From an uncultured Collinsella sp. (GTDB lineage Bacteria; Actinomycetota; Coriobacteriia; Coriobacteriales; Coriobacteriaceae), in the NCBI GenBank assembly GCA_902465465.1, contig CABQNF010000074.1:1-5696 (forward strand): a DNA stretch of 5,696 nucleotides, written 5' to 3'. The position numbers and the translations under genes are program-made. The notes under the pieces were generated by a model that did not search any database, was not told the DNA's origin, and saw only the letters and a program-made list of their open reading frames with translations. Positions 1 to 5,696 of this stretch are shown piece after piece. Position 1 is the first letter of the stretch; every line of letters starts with the position of its first letter.

Positions 1-826
1 CACCAAGCGCATGGCCGAGGACCTGACCGACCATCTGCTTGATGCCGGCATTAAGGTCAACTACATGCACTCTGATACGGCGACAATGGACCGTGTCGAG
101 ATCCTGCGAACGCTGCGCGAAGGCAAGATCGATGTTCTCGTTGGCATCAACCTGCTTCGCGAGGGCTTGGATCTCCCCGAGGTCTCACTGGTGGCAATTC
201 TCGATGCCGATAAGGAAGGCTTCTTGCGCAACCGCCGTTCGCTGATTCAGACGATTGGCCGTGCGGCCCGTAACGCCGATGGCGAAGTCATCATGTATGC
301 AGACGTTGTGACCGATTCGATGAAAGAGGCCATCGAGGAGACGCAGCGCCGTCGTGAGATTCAGATGGCATATAACGAAGAACATGGCATTGTGCCCAAG
401 ACAGTGCGCAAGGCCATCAACGACATCTCAAGTTTTATTGCCGAGGCCGAAAAAACCGTGGGCTCCAAGGGACGCTCGAAGGGCGACTCTCTTGGCCATG
501 GCGCATTCTATACGCCCGATGAGTCGGGCGAGGGCGGTGTGCCGGAAACGGTGGCGCCCGAGCAGACACTTGCGGAGCAGTTGGAAGAACTGCCGCATGA
601 CGAGCTTGTGCGGATCGTCGAAACCATGGAAGAGGATATGCGTAACGCTTCTGCCGCTATGGACTTTGAGGAGGCGGCGCGCCTGCGCGATGCCGTCGTT
701 CAGATTCGGGCGATGCTCGAGGGTGCGTCTGAGGACGAGACGATCGAGCGCTTACGCTCGCAGGCCCGCAAGGGTTCCACGTTCGCATCGGGCAGAAAAC
801 GCCAGGGTGCACGGTTTAAGAAATAG
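1..826 (+). CDS. uvrB: UvrB, excinuclease ABC subunit B, C-terminal part
   Basis: UvrB is the DNA-damage-verifying helicase-fold subunit of the UvrABC nucleotide excision repair complex in the cytoplasm. It receives DNA from UvrA and recruits UvrC for incision. The frame is open to the left edge (reading TKRMAEDLTDHL before the first in-window ATG at 11), so the gene starts outside the window and that ATG is internal. Visible parts in order: motif IV (TKRMAEDL, about 2-25); motif V (VLVGINLLREGLDLPEV, about 134-184); the DADKEGFLRNRRSL segment; motif VI QTIGRAARN (about 248-274); a Gly/Glu-rich linker (about 458-595); and the C-terminal UVR motif with MDFEEAARLRD (about 596-718), which contacts UvrC. 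After the UVR motif come about 35 more residues ending in a Lys/Arg-rich tail (RKRQGARFKK). The stop is TAG at 824-826, and a strong terminator follows 5 bases later, so uvrB is the last gene of its transcript. The family assignment is essentially certain; only the N-terminal ATPase half is missing. Confidence 0.98.
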   Translation, partial: TKRMAEDLTDHLLDAGIKVNYMHSDTATMDRVEILRTLREGKIDVLVGINLLREGLDLPEVSLVAILDADKEGFLRNRRSLIQTIGRAARNADGEVIMYADVVTDSMKEAIEETQRRREIQMAYNEEHGIVPKTVRKAINDISSFIAEAEKTVGSKGRSKGDSLGHGAFYTPDESGEGGVPETVAPEQTLAEQLEELPHDELVRIVETMEEDMRNASAAMDFEEAARLRDAVVQIRAMLEGASEDETIERLRSQARKGSTFASGRKRQGARFKK

Positions 827-831
827 CGAAC

Positions 832-872
832 AGGCCCCGAGTTCTCTGTGGAGCTCGGGGCCTATGTCTTTT
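832..872 (+). terminator. Intrinsic terminator of uvrB, possibly bidirectional
   Basis: The arms at 832-844 and 851-863 pair over 13 bp (one G-T wobble, otherwise perfect) around a 6-base loop. The tail ATGTCTTTT runs to 872. The hairpin begins 5 bases after the uvrB stop. It also lies 28 bases past the stop of the convergent minus-strand flavoprotein gene. Read on the minus strand, the tail after the stem is only moderately T-rich (TTCGCTATTTCTT), so it probably stops uvrB transcripts well and the opposing transcripts less well. Confidence 0.88.
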
Positions 873-891
873 GCGCGCTGGAATTTGTGCG

Positions 892-2532
892 TTAGAGGTC
901 TGCGATCAGGGCTTCAGCACAACGGATGCCGTCGGTGGCCGCGCTCATGATGCCGCCGGCATATCCAGCTCCCTCACCACAAGGGTAGAGGCCCGGGGTC
1001 GACACGGCATGGCACGTTCGGTCTCGGGTAACAGTGACCGGTGAGCTCGAACGAGTCTCCACGCCGGTAAGAACGGCATCGGGACGGTCGTAGCCTCGTA
1101 GCTTTTTTCCGAGTAGGGGAAGTCCCAGGCGGAGCGACTCGACGATATGCTGCGGTAGGGCTTCGTCAATTGCCGTCCAGGTCACACCGAGCGGATAGGT
1201 GGGCTTTACCTTTCCGGGCGCCTTGCTGGCGCGTCCTGCGAGGAAATCTCCGACGAGTTGTGCCGGTGCGTTCCAGTTGGAACCGCCCAGGCGATAGGCG
1301 GCCGCCTCGCAGGCACGCTGGAGCTCGATGCCGGCGAGCGGGTCATCGTTGGGAAGGTCCTCAGGCGTGACGTTAACGAGCAGGGCGGCATTTGCGTTGC
1401 GTCCGTCGCGGGCATTGAGACTGGCCCCGTTGACGCACAGATGGCACGGTTCTGAAGAGGCGGCAACAACCTGTCCGCCGGGGCACATGCAAAACGAGAA
1501 CACGCTGCGGCCGTTGGGAAGATGGGCAACAAGTTTGTAGGGGGCCGCCCCGAGCGCTGGATGTCCCGCCGAGGCTCCATATTGGGCTCTGTCGATGTCG
1601 CGTTGCGGATGCTCGATGCGAACGCCCATGGCAAAGGTCTTTTGTGCGAGGGCCACGTTGTGGTCCTTAAGGAGCTCAAAAATATCGCGAGCAGAATGCC
1701 CGCAGGCGAGGATGAGGTGCTTTGTCTCGATTGGCTCGTAAGCGGCGTCTTGGGACGATTGGACATCAATACCGGTGATGGCGCCAGACGCGTCGATGCG
1801 AATGTCGACGAGCTTCGTTCGATAACGGACGACACCTCCGAGCTGCTCGATGCGCTGGGATATAGCGGTGACAACCTTGGGAAGGATGTCGGAGCCAATG
1901 TGCGGCTTGGCATCCCACAGAATATCGCGGGGCGCACCCGCCTCGACGAAGGTTTCGAGGATAAGGCGATGGGCGGGATTTTTTGTTCCCGTATTGAGCT
2001 TGCCGTCCGAGAAGGTCCCCGCGCCGCCCAGACCAAACTGAATATTGCTCTCGGGGTCGAGGATGCGCTCCTTTAGAAAGAGGTCGATCGCCTGCGAGCG
2101 GCGAAATGCCGGGTCGCCGCGCTCGATAAGCAAGGGCTTAAGACCTGCTTTGGCGAGCGTGAGCGCAGCGAAAAGGCCGGCGCATCCGGCGCCGACAACG
2201 ACAGGGCGTTCTTGAGGTGCGTCGGAGACGGGGGAGGGGAATGAAGGCTCATCGTCTTCTATCGCGCGTACGCGCGAGCGGTCACGCTCGGCAACGCTGT
2301 CGACCGCTTCTCGCTCGAGGTGGGGACTAGTCAGCTCAACACGAAAGCTCAGGATAAAATGGACGTCTCGTTTTTTGCGAGCGTCGATTGACTTGCGGTG
2401 GAGTTCGATGGACTTGATCTCGGAGTCCTTGCAACGTAGGATGCGCTTGGCGACTCGCTTGCCAACAATGAGGCAGGTATTTTCATCGCCGGCTTCATCG
2501 AGCGACACGTTGACTTGGGTGATTTCGATCAT
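892..2532 (-). CDS. COG2509-type FAD-dependent dehydrogenase (uncharacterised flavoprotein)
   Basis: A 546-residue cytoplasmic flavoprotein whose substrate is unknown. I chose the ATG at 2532 because AAGGAG (2539-2544) sits 6 bases upstream and the protein then begins MIEITQVNVSLDE. The open frame continues to 2655, but that 41-codon extension crosses a terminator-like hairpin and the end of the preceding gene. Domains: an N-terminal alpha/beta segment (residues 1-70) containing KSIDARKKRDVHF, typical of this family; a charged linker (70-108); then the FAD dinucleotide fold with VVVGAGCAGLFAA (111-123) and the acidic end LLIERGD (134-140). These are followed by GLGGAGTFSDGKLNTGT (167-183), LILACGHSA (273-281), FCMCPGG (347-353) and the C-terminal FAD-contacting stretch YPCGEGAGYAGGI (516-528). 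There is no signal peptide and no membrane segment. An extra cysteine pair (C363, C366) lies near C348/C350. The family call is firm; the reaction and electron partner are not known. It follows the HI0933-type gene on the same strand. Confidence 0.93.
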   Translation of the reverse strand: MIEITQVNVSLDEAGDENTCLIVGKRVAKRILRCKDSEIKSIELHRKSIDARKKRDVHFILSFRVELTSPHLEREAVDSVAERDRSRVRAIEDDEPSFPSPVSDAPQERPVVVGAGCAGLFAALTLAKAGLKPLLIERGDPAFRRSQAIDLFLKERILDPESNIQFGLGGAGTFSDGKLNTGTKNPAHRLILETFVEAGAPRDILWDAKPHIGSDILPKVVTAISQRIEQLGGVVRYRTKLVDIRIDASGAITGIDVQSSQDAAYEPIETKHLILACGHSARDIFELLKDHNVALAQKTFAMGVRIEHPQRDIDRAQYGASAGHPALGAAPYKLVAHLPNGRSVFSFCMCPGGQVVAASSEPCHLCVNGASLNARDGRNANAALLVNVTPEDLPNDDPLAGIELQRACEAAAYRLGGSNWNAPAQLVGDFLAGRASKAPGKVKPTYPLGVTWTAIDEALPQHIVESLRLGLPLLGKKLRGYDRPDAVLTGVETRSSSPVTVTRDRTCHAVSTPGLYPCGEGAGYAGGIMSAATDGIRCAEALIADL

Positions 2533-2538
2533 CGAGGT

Positions 2539-2544
2539 CTCCTT
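2539..2544 (-). promoter_or_regulatory. Ribosome binding site that fixes the start of the COG2509 gene
   Basis: AAGGAG on the minus strand lies 6 bases before the ATG at 2532. It decides in favour of this start over the upstream in-frame codon at 2655, which has no such context and lies inside the preceding gene. Confidence 0.85.
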
Positions 2545-2550
2545 AGAGGC

Positions 2551-2582
2551 AAGAAAGAGGCCGTCCGGTATCCCAGACGGCC
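2551..2582 (-). terminator. Terminator-like hairpin between the two flavoprotein genes
   Basis: On the minus strand, arms at 2582-2573 and 2568-2559 pair over 10 bp (one G-T wobble) around a GATA tetraloop. TCTTTCTT follows immediately (2558-2551). It lies 30 bases after the stop of the HI0933-type gene and is a plausible intrinsic terminator for it. The COG2509 ribosome site begins only about 7 bases beyond the T-rich run, so the hairpin also sits in that gene's leader and could act as an attenuator or a 5' stabilising stem. On the plus strand a TTTTT run occurs only 8 bases past the stem, and no plus-strand gene needs it. Confidence 0.7.
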
Positions 2583-2596
2583 CGAATGCGTTTTTG

Positions 2597-2602
2597 ATTA
2601 TA
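2597..2602 (-). promoter_or_regulatory. Candidate -10 box (TATAAT) for the COG2509 gene
   Basis: A perfect TATAAT on the minus strand lies 10 bases past the stop of the HI0933-type gene. It would place a start site near 2590, just before the hairpin at 2582-2559. I find no good -35 hexamer at 16-19 bases (the region reads AAGCAG or similar) and no TGN extension. The box is therefore suggestive only; a chance match in an AT-rich intergenic spot is possible. Confidence 0.35.
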
Positions 2603-2612
2603 GACTGCGCGG

Positions 2613-3884
2613 CTACAGGCTGCTTGCAGCGCGAATGCCCGAGAGCCAGGCCCACGCAAGGTTAAAGCCTCCGCAGTCGGCGTCGATGTCGAGCGCTTCG
2701 CCGCAGACGTAAAGCGGGGCGTCGACAGCGCTGCTCGCGCGTAGACTGGGTGTTGAGATGCTCTCGACAGATACGCCACCACGCGTGACCTGCGCCGAGC
2801 GCTCCTCGGCTGTTCCCTCGACGAGCAACTTAAAGTGCTTGAGGATCGAGACCAGGTGGATGACATCGTTGGAGCCTGGATGGCACTGCTCGAACGCCGT
2901 GCAGACGACGCGGGAGAGTTGCGGGGCGAGCATGCCGTCGAGCCAACGGGGATCGCGGGGCGAAAAGCCGCCGAGCAGCTCAACGCGCCGGTTGAGCATA
3001 TCGAGCAGCTCGTCTTTGGAGAGGTCGGGGAAAACGTCGAGCAGGATCGTATCGCCGTGCTGGATACGACGGGAGAGGTTGAAGACAGCGACGCCCGAGA
3101 TACCGAAGGTTCGAAACAGGACTTCACCGTCTTCGTGCCAGAGCTCATTATGATTGCGGGCGAGCGTCAAGCGGGCGCGGACGCGCAGGCCATCCAACGT
3201 CTTGATTGCCGCCCGATCGCCGACGACCGTTGCCGATACGGGGCAGAGGATGGGGCGCAGCGAAGTGAGGGGGAGGCGAAACGTATCGGCGATACCAGTG
3301 GGGTTGCCACCCGTGGCGATAATTACGGCATGTGCCTGCAGGGCCTCGTTCTTGCGAGGGACATCGGCGAGCGCTTTCCGAAGCGAGCGGAGCTCCGATT
3401 TTCGGTCGTCGCGCTTTTTTGCCTTGAGTGCCCGCGCTGGACGGTCTATTTGGAGTGTCCAGCCTTCGGAAGCTTTGCGCGCCGTGGCAATATTGGCTCC
3501 GCAGATTAAGGTGATACCTAGGCGGTCGCAAACGTTGAGAAGCGCGTCGCGCACCGATTCGGCGCGAAGGGAGCGCGGGTACAGTCGGCCTTCCTCGGAG
3601 GTTGTCATGATGCCCAGCGAGGAGAAGAAACCCATAAGCTCTTGTTCGGGTTGGGGGCCCATGACAGATTCGACGAATGCGGGGTGGTTATACCGCTGAG
3701 GATCAATCGATTCGTTGGAGAGGTTGCAGCGGCCGTTACCGGTCGCAAGGAGCTTAAGGCCGCAGGCGACATCGCGCTCAACGATGCAGACGCTTTTGCC
3801 AGCACGTGCGGCCGTAATGGCGGCGGCGAGGCCTGAAGCCCCGCCGCCGATTACCAGGACGTCATAGAAGGCGCTCGTGTTCAC
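2613..3884 (-). CDS. HI0933/BaiN-type FAD-binding oxidoreductase (COG2081)
   Basis: A 423-residue cytoplasmic flavoprotein of the HI0933-like family, often annotated 'NAD(P)/FAD-dependent oxidoreductase' or 'aminoacetone oxidase family'. The physiological substrate is generally unknown. The N-terminal FAD-binding fold reads VLVIGGGASGLAAA (9-22) and ends in VERD (35-38). The family signature ATGNGRCNLSN is at 47-57, YPRSLRAESVRDAL at 102-115, VIIATGG at 187-193, and the C-terminal CGEALDIDADCGGFNLAWAW at 394-413, preceded by TRGGVSVESI (367-376). All hallmark motifs are intact and the length is normal apart from a Lys/Arg-rich insertion at about 146-182. The start is GTG at 3884, directly after the TAA of the Mrp-family gene with no spacer; GAGG 5 bases upstream is the only ribosome-site candidate, so coupled translation is likely. 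No other in-frame start exists before M75. Similarity to BaiN of bile-acid 7-dehydroxylating clostridia is at family level only; no other bai genes are present. Confidence 0.93.
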   Translation of the reverse strand: MNTSAFYDVLVIGGGASGLAAAITAARAGKSVCIVERDVACGLKLLATGNGRCNLSNESIDPQRYNHPAFVESVMGPQPEQELMGFFSSLGIMTTSEEGRLYPRSLRAESVRDALLNVCDRLGITLICGANIATARKASEGWTLQIDRPARALKAKKRDDRKSELRSLRKALADVPRKNEALQAHAVIIATGGNPTGIADTFRLPLTSLRPILCPVSATVVGDRAAIKTLDGLRVRARLTLARNHNELWHEDGEVLFRTFGISGVAVFNLSRRIQHGDTILLDVFPDLSKDELLDMLNRRVELLGGFSPRDPRWLDGMLAPQLSRVVCTAFEQCHPGSNDVIHLVSILKHFKLLVEGTAEERSAQVTRGGVSVESISTPSLRASSAVDAPLYVCGEALDIDADCGGFNLAWAWLSGIRAASSL

Positions 3885-4715
3885 TTAGGCCTCGTCGGTC
3901 TCGTGCGGGGTAATAGCCTCGACGGCAGAGACTGCCTTGGGCAACATGCCATCGGGCAGCGCGGTCTCAACCTCGCCCTTATCGCAGGCCTCGGCGAGTG
4001 CCGGATTAATGGGAAGCGTGCCCAAGATGTCGAGGTTATAGCGCTCTGCGACCTCGGGGAGCTTGCTCTTGCCAAAGACCTCGATCTTCTTGCCGCAGTC
4101 GGGGCACTCAATATAGCTCATGTTCTCGACGATGCCCAGAATGGGGACGTTCATCTTCTCGGCCATGTTGACCGCCTTGGCGACAATCATCGAGACCAGA
4201 TCCTGCGGGCTCGTGACGATGACGATGCCGTCGACGGGCAGTGACTGGAAGACGGTGAGCGCGACGTCGCCTGTTCCCGGAGGCATGTCGACCAGCAGGT
4301 AGTCGATGGGGCCCCACGAGGTCTCGCTCCAGAACTGCCTGATGGCGCCTGCGATGACCGGACCGCGCCAAAGGACGGGGTCGGTCTCGTTTTGGAGCAG
4401 AAGGTTGGAGCTCATGACCTTGACGCCGTGCTCGGAGATTTCAGGCAGCATGAGGTTGCCAAGGGCATGGACGTGGCGTCCGCTCATACCGAACATCTTG
4501 GGGATAGAGGGACCGGTGATGTCGGCATCGAGGACGCCGACCTTGTGGCCGTGACGGGCAAGCTCGGTGGCGATGGCACCGGTGACAAACGACTTGCCGA
4601 CACCGCCCTTGCCGGAAAGCACGGCGATGACGCGTTTGACCTCGGACAGCGTATTCTCCTCAAATTGCGACGGCGACGTTTGTCCGCCGGCGGCCTGTGC
4701 GTGCTCGCAACCCAT
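3885..4715 (-). CDS. mrp: Mrp/NBP35-family P-loop ATPase, iron-sulfur cluster carrier
   Basis: A 276-residue cytoplasmic Mrp/ApbC/NBP35-type protein of the MinD/ParA-like P-loop class. The family binds a bridging [4Fe-4S] cluster in a dimer and delivers it to apoproteins using ATP. Motifs: deviant Walker A SGKGGVGKS (34-42); DADITGPSIP (63-72); Walker B-like LLVDMPPGTGD (140-150); TSPQDLV (168-174); VENMSY (196-201); and the cluster-ligand pair CPDC (204-207). The N-terminal DUF59/MIP18 domain found in longer bacterial Mrp proteins is absent, and only one Cys (MGCEH) is left near the N-terminus. I chose the ATG at 4715 because AAAGGAG lies 6 bases upstream. The frame can be extended 19 codons to an ATG at 4772, but that codon overlaps the -10 box of the likely promoter, so it would not be transcribed from it. 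The stop TAA abuts the GTG of the next gene, which makes an operon with the HI0933-type flavoprotein. Confidence 0.95.
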   Translation of the reverse strand: MGCEHAQAAGGQTSPSQFEENTLSEVKRVIAVLSGKGGVGKSFVTGAIATELARHGHKVGVLDADITGPSIPKMFGMSGRHVHALGNLMLPEISEHGVKVMSSNLLLQNETDPVLWRGPVIAGAIRQFWSETSWGPIDYLLVDMPPGTGDVALTVFQSLPVDGIVIVTSPQDLVSMIVAKAVNMAEKMNVPILGIVENMSYIECPDCGKKIEVFGKSKLPEVAERYNLDILGTLPINPALAEACDKGEVETALPDGMLPKAVSAVEAITPHETDEA

Positions 4716-4721
4716 GTATGA

Positions 4722-4728
4722 CTCCTTT
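4722..4728 (-). promoter_or_regulatory. Ribosome binding site that fixes the mrp start
   Basis: AAAGGAG on the minus strand is 6 bases before the ATG at 4715. It supports the 276-residue protein over the 19-codon longer reading. Confidence 0.85.
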
Positions 4729-4737
4729 GTATATGTT

Positions 4738-4751
4738 GGGGCCGGGGCCCC
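4738..4751. repeat. G/C-only self-complementary block in the mrp leader
   Basis: The 14 bases GGGGCCGGGGCCCC contain the 8-base palindrome GGGGCCCC. They can fold into short GC-only stems in the mrp leader RNA, about 10 bases upstream of the ribosome site. The block is too short and lacks a T-run to be a terminator. A role in leader folding is possible but not shown. Confidence 0.4.
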
Positions 4752-4770
4752 GTGATGTGACACGAGCGTC

Positions 4771-4800
4771 ATTGTACCCTCGTTTGCGAGCGGGAGTCAT
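4771..4800 (-). promoter_or_regulatory. Predicted sigma-A-type promoter of the mrp operon
   Basis: On the minus strand the -10 is TACAAT (4776-4771, one mismatch to TATAAT) and the -35 is ATGACT (4800-4795, four of six matches to TTGACA), with an 18-base spacer. The start site would be near 4764, giving a leader of about 50 bases with the GC block and the AAAGGAG site. The spacer contains a small CTCG-CAAA-CGAG inverted repeat. The region 4716-4860 otherwise holds no gene, and I see no T-tailed terminator for the upstream gene in it. Confidence 0.6.
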
Positions 4801-4860
4801 TTACGATGCATTTGGGCCGAGCGTGCTTGCAATACGATGGGTCCAAGCGAATGGGCGGGC

Positions 4861-5696
4861 TTACTGAACTTTGCTGGCGAACTCGAGGTATTGCATGCGC
4901 TGCAGCTTGTTGATCGTCGAGGCGTATGGGCTGTCTTCAGATTCCAAGTCGTAGCGCAGCCCGTCGGTACCGAGGTAGCCGGCGACATTGATGGTGGGCA
5001 CATCTGACCTTGTTGCAAGCAGAGCCTTTTGATAGTCGGTGAGCGGGGCGCCGATCTTATTAAGGGTAATGGCTGCAACCTCGTTTGCCCCGACGGTGTC
5101 GTAGACGTTGAGCTCGGTATTGCCGGCGATTTCATAGTTAGCCCAGACAAAATATGTCGACTGATAGATACGGAAAGCGTGGCTTGCCGTATCTTCCTGA
5201 GGGTACAGCTCGTCGTTGAGAGTCGTTGCGGCGCTCGGCTGATGGTCGCCAAAAAAGACAAGGACAACCGGTCTGCCGATATTGCGGAGCTCGTTGATAA
5301 AGTACTCGAGGTCCCGGTCGGATGCGTTGATGCAGGTAAGATAGGTGTTGAGCGCGCTATTGGCACCCTCGCTGGCTCCCTCGACCCAATAGTTTGTAAG
5401 CTCCTCGGCGGGAACGGTGCCATAGTCGTAGCCGCCATGATTTTGCATCGTGACGTCAAAGATGAACTGCGGGGCTTCGTCGGTTCTAAGCAGGTCGAGT
5501 ATCTTGTCGTAGGTGGCGTAGTCGCATACGCCGGCATGGTAACAGGGCGCACCTTCGAAATCGCCGATTGAAAGAAAGTCTCCAAAGCCCAGCTGCTGAT
5601 AGATTTTATCTCGATGGTAGTTGACGGGGTTTTGCGGGTGCATAGCGGTAGCGGTATACCCAAGCTCCTTAAGGTCCTTTGCCAGGCTGTCGACGC
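4861..5696 (-). CDS. LTA synthase-family sulfatase-fold enzyme, C-terminal part
   Basis: This is the C-terminal part of a membrane-anchored alkaline-phosphatase-superfamily enzyme of the lipoteichoic acid synthase / phosphoglycerol transferase type. Such enzymes work outside the membrane, moving glycerophosphate-type groups from lipid onto polymers or glycans. The frame is open to the right edge, reading DSLAKDLKELGYTATAMHPQ, so the ATG at 5643 is internal and the true start lies outside. Visible family features: LKELGY...MHPQNPVNYHRDKIYQQLGF (about 5581-5673); TMQNHGGYDY (about 5422-5451), with the His at 5437-5439 matching the substrate-side His of LtaS-type proteins; YLTCINASDRDLEYFINEL (about 5286-5343); and FFGDHQPS (about 5236-5256), whose Asp-His pair corresponds to metal ligands in LtaS. 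The N-terminal membrane helices, the catalytic Thr and the other metal ligand are outside the window. The protein ends MQYLEFASKVQ, near the usual C-terminal hydrophobic/aromatic repeat. Whether it makes LTA itself or modifies another glycopolymer cannot be told from this part. Confidence 0.9.
   Translation of the reverse strand, partial: VDSLAKDLKELGYTATAMHPQNPVNYHRDKIYQQLGFGDFLSIGDFEGAPCYHAGVCDYATYDKILDLLRTDEAPQFIFDVTMQNHGGYDYGTVPAEELTNYWVEGASEGANSALNTYLTCINASDRDLEYFINELRNIGRPVVLVFFGDHQPSAATTLNDELYPQEDTASHAFRIYQSTYFVWANYEIAGNTELNVYDTVGANEVAAITLNKIGAPLTDYQKALLATRSDVPTINVAGYLGTDGLRYDLESEDSPYASTINKLQRMQYLEFASKVQ

Noticed and set aside
354..950. 198-codon + strand open frame crossing the uvrB end and terminator
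   Set aside because: It is Arg/Ser-rich, out of frame with uvrB and runs through the terminator hairpin; the uvrB frame is clearly the coding one.
1522..2076. 184-codon open frame on the + strand
   Set aside because: It is antisense to the COG2509 gene with no recognisable motif; such frames are expected opposite high-GC coding sequence.
2835..3509. 224-codon open frame on the + strand
   Set aside because: It lies wholly antisense to the HI0933-type gene, whose motifs are intact. The translation has no recognisable domain, and no ribosome site stands out. It is a GC-driven shadow.
2613..3884. Bile-acid dehydroxylation gene (baiN)
   Set aside because: Only family-level similarity supports it. 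No other bai-type genes are in the window, and HI0933-type proteins occur in many bacteria with no bile-acid role.
4716..4772. N-terminal extension of the Mrp-type protein to the ATG at 4772
   Set aside because: That ATG overlaps the predicted -10 box, and the 19 extra residues cover the GC palindrome and the AAAGGAG site, so the internal ATG at 4715 is the better start.
5029..5571. 180-codon open frame on the + strand
   Set aside because: It is antisense to the LTA-synthase-type coding frame, which carries the family motifs.
4797..5663. 288-codon minus-strand open frame overlapping the LTA-synthase-type gene in another frame
   Set aside because: Its translation is low-complexity Ser/Thr/Pro/Arg-rich without domains, while the overlapping frame has TMQNHGGY and FFGDHQPS in family order.

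Overview
The window reads as ordinary chromosomal DNA from a moderately high-GC Gram-positive bacterium. Good AAGGAG ribosome sites, a lipoteichoic-acid-synthase-type enzyme and the style of the proteins suggest Actinomycetota, class Coriobacteriia (Collinsella/Olsenella-like). That placement is an impression from sequence style, not a database result. I see no mobile element, CRISPR array, RNA gene or clear sign of horizontal transfer.

Layout from left to right: (1) The 3' end of uvrB on the + strand, with helicase motifs IV-VI and the C-terminal UVR motif, ends at 826. A strong 13-bp hairpin with a T-run follows at once and also separates it from the convergent minus-strand genes. (2) A COG2509-type FAD-dependent dehydrogenase on the minus strand (892-2532), whose true start is well inside the longest open frame because AAGGAG precedes the internal ATG. 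(3) A short intergenic stretch (2533-2612) holding a terminator-like hairpin and a perfect TATAAT. (4) An HI0933/BaiN-type flavoprotein (2613-3884), with a GTG start abutting the stop codon of the gene before it. (5) A Mrp/NBP35-family iron-sulfur carrier ATPase (3885-4715), with its own -35/-10 promoter and a good RBS. (6) The C-terminal part of an LTA-synthase-family sulfatase-fold enzyme (4861-5696), running off the right edge.

The minus-strand genes are therefore transcribed right to left. mrp and the HI0933 flavoprotein form a tightly coupled two-gene operon ended by the 2551-2582 hairpin. The COG2509 gene follows, either by read-through or from its own promoter. Pairing an Fe-S carrier with two poorly characterised flavoproteins hints at a redox or cofactor link, but this is inference from order only. 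No clearly undescribed system is visible. The best leads are a family-atypical cysteine set in the COG2509 protein, a basic insertion in the HI0933 protein, and two leader arrangements that could be regulatory.
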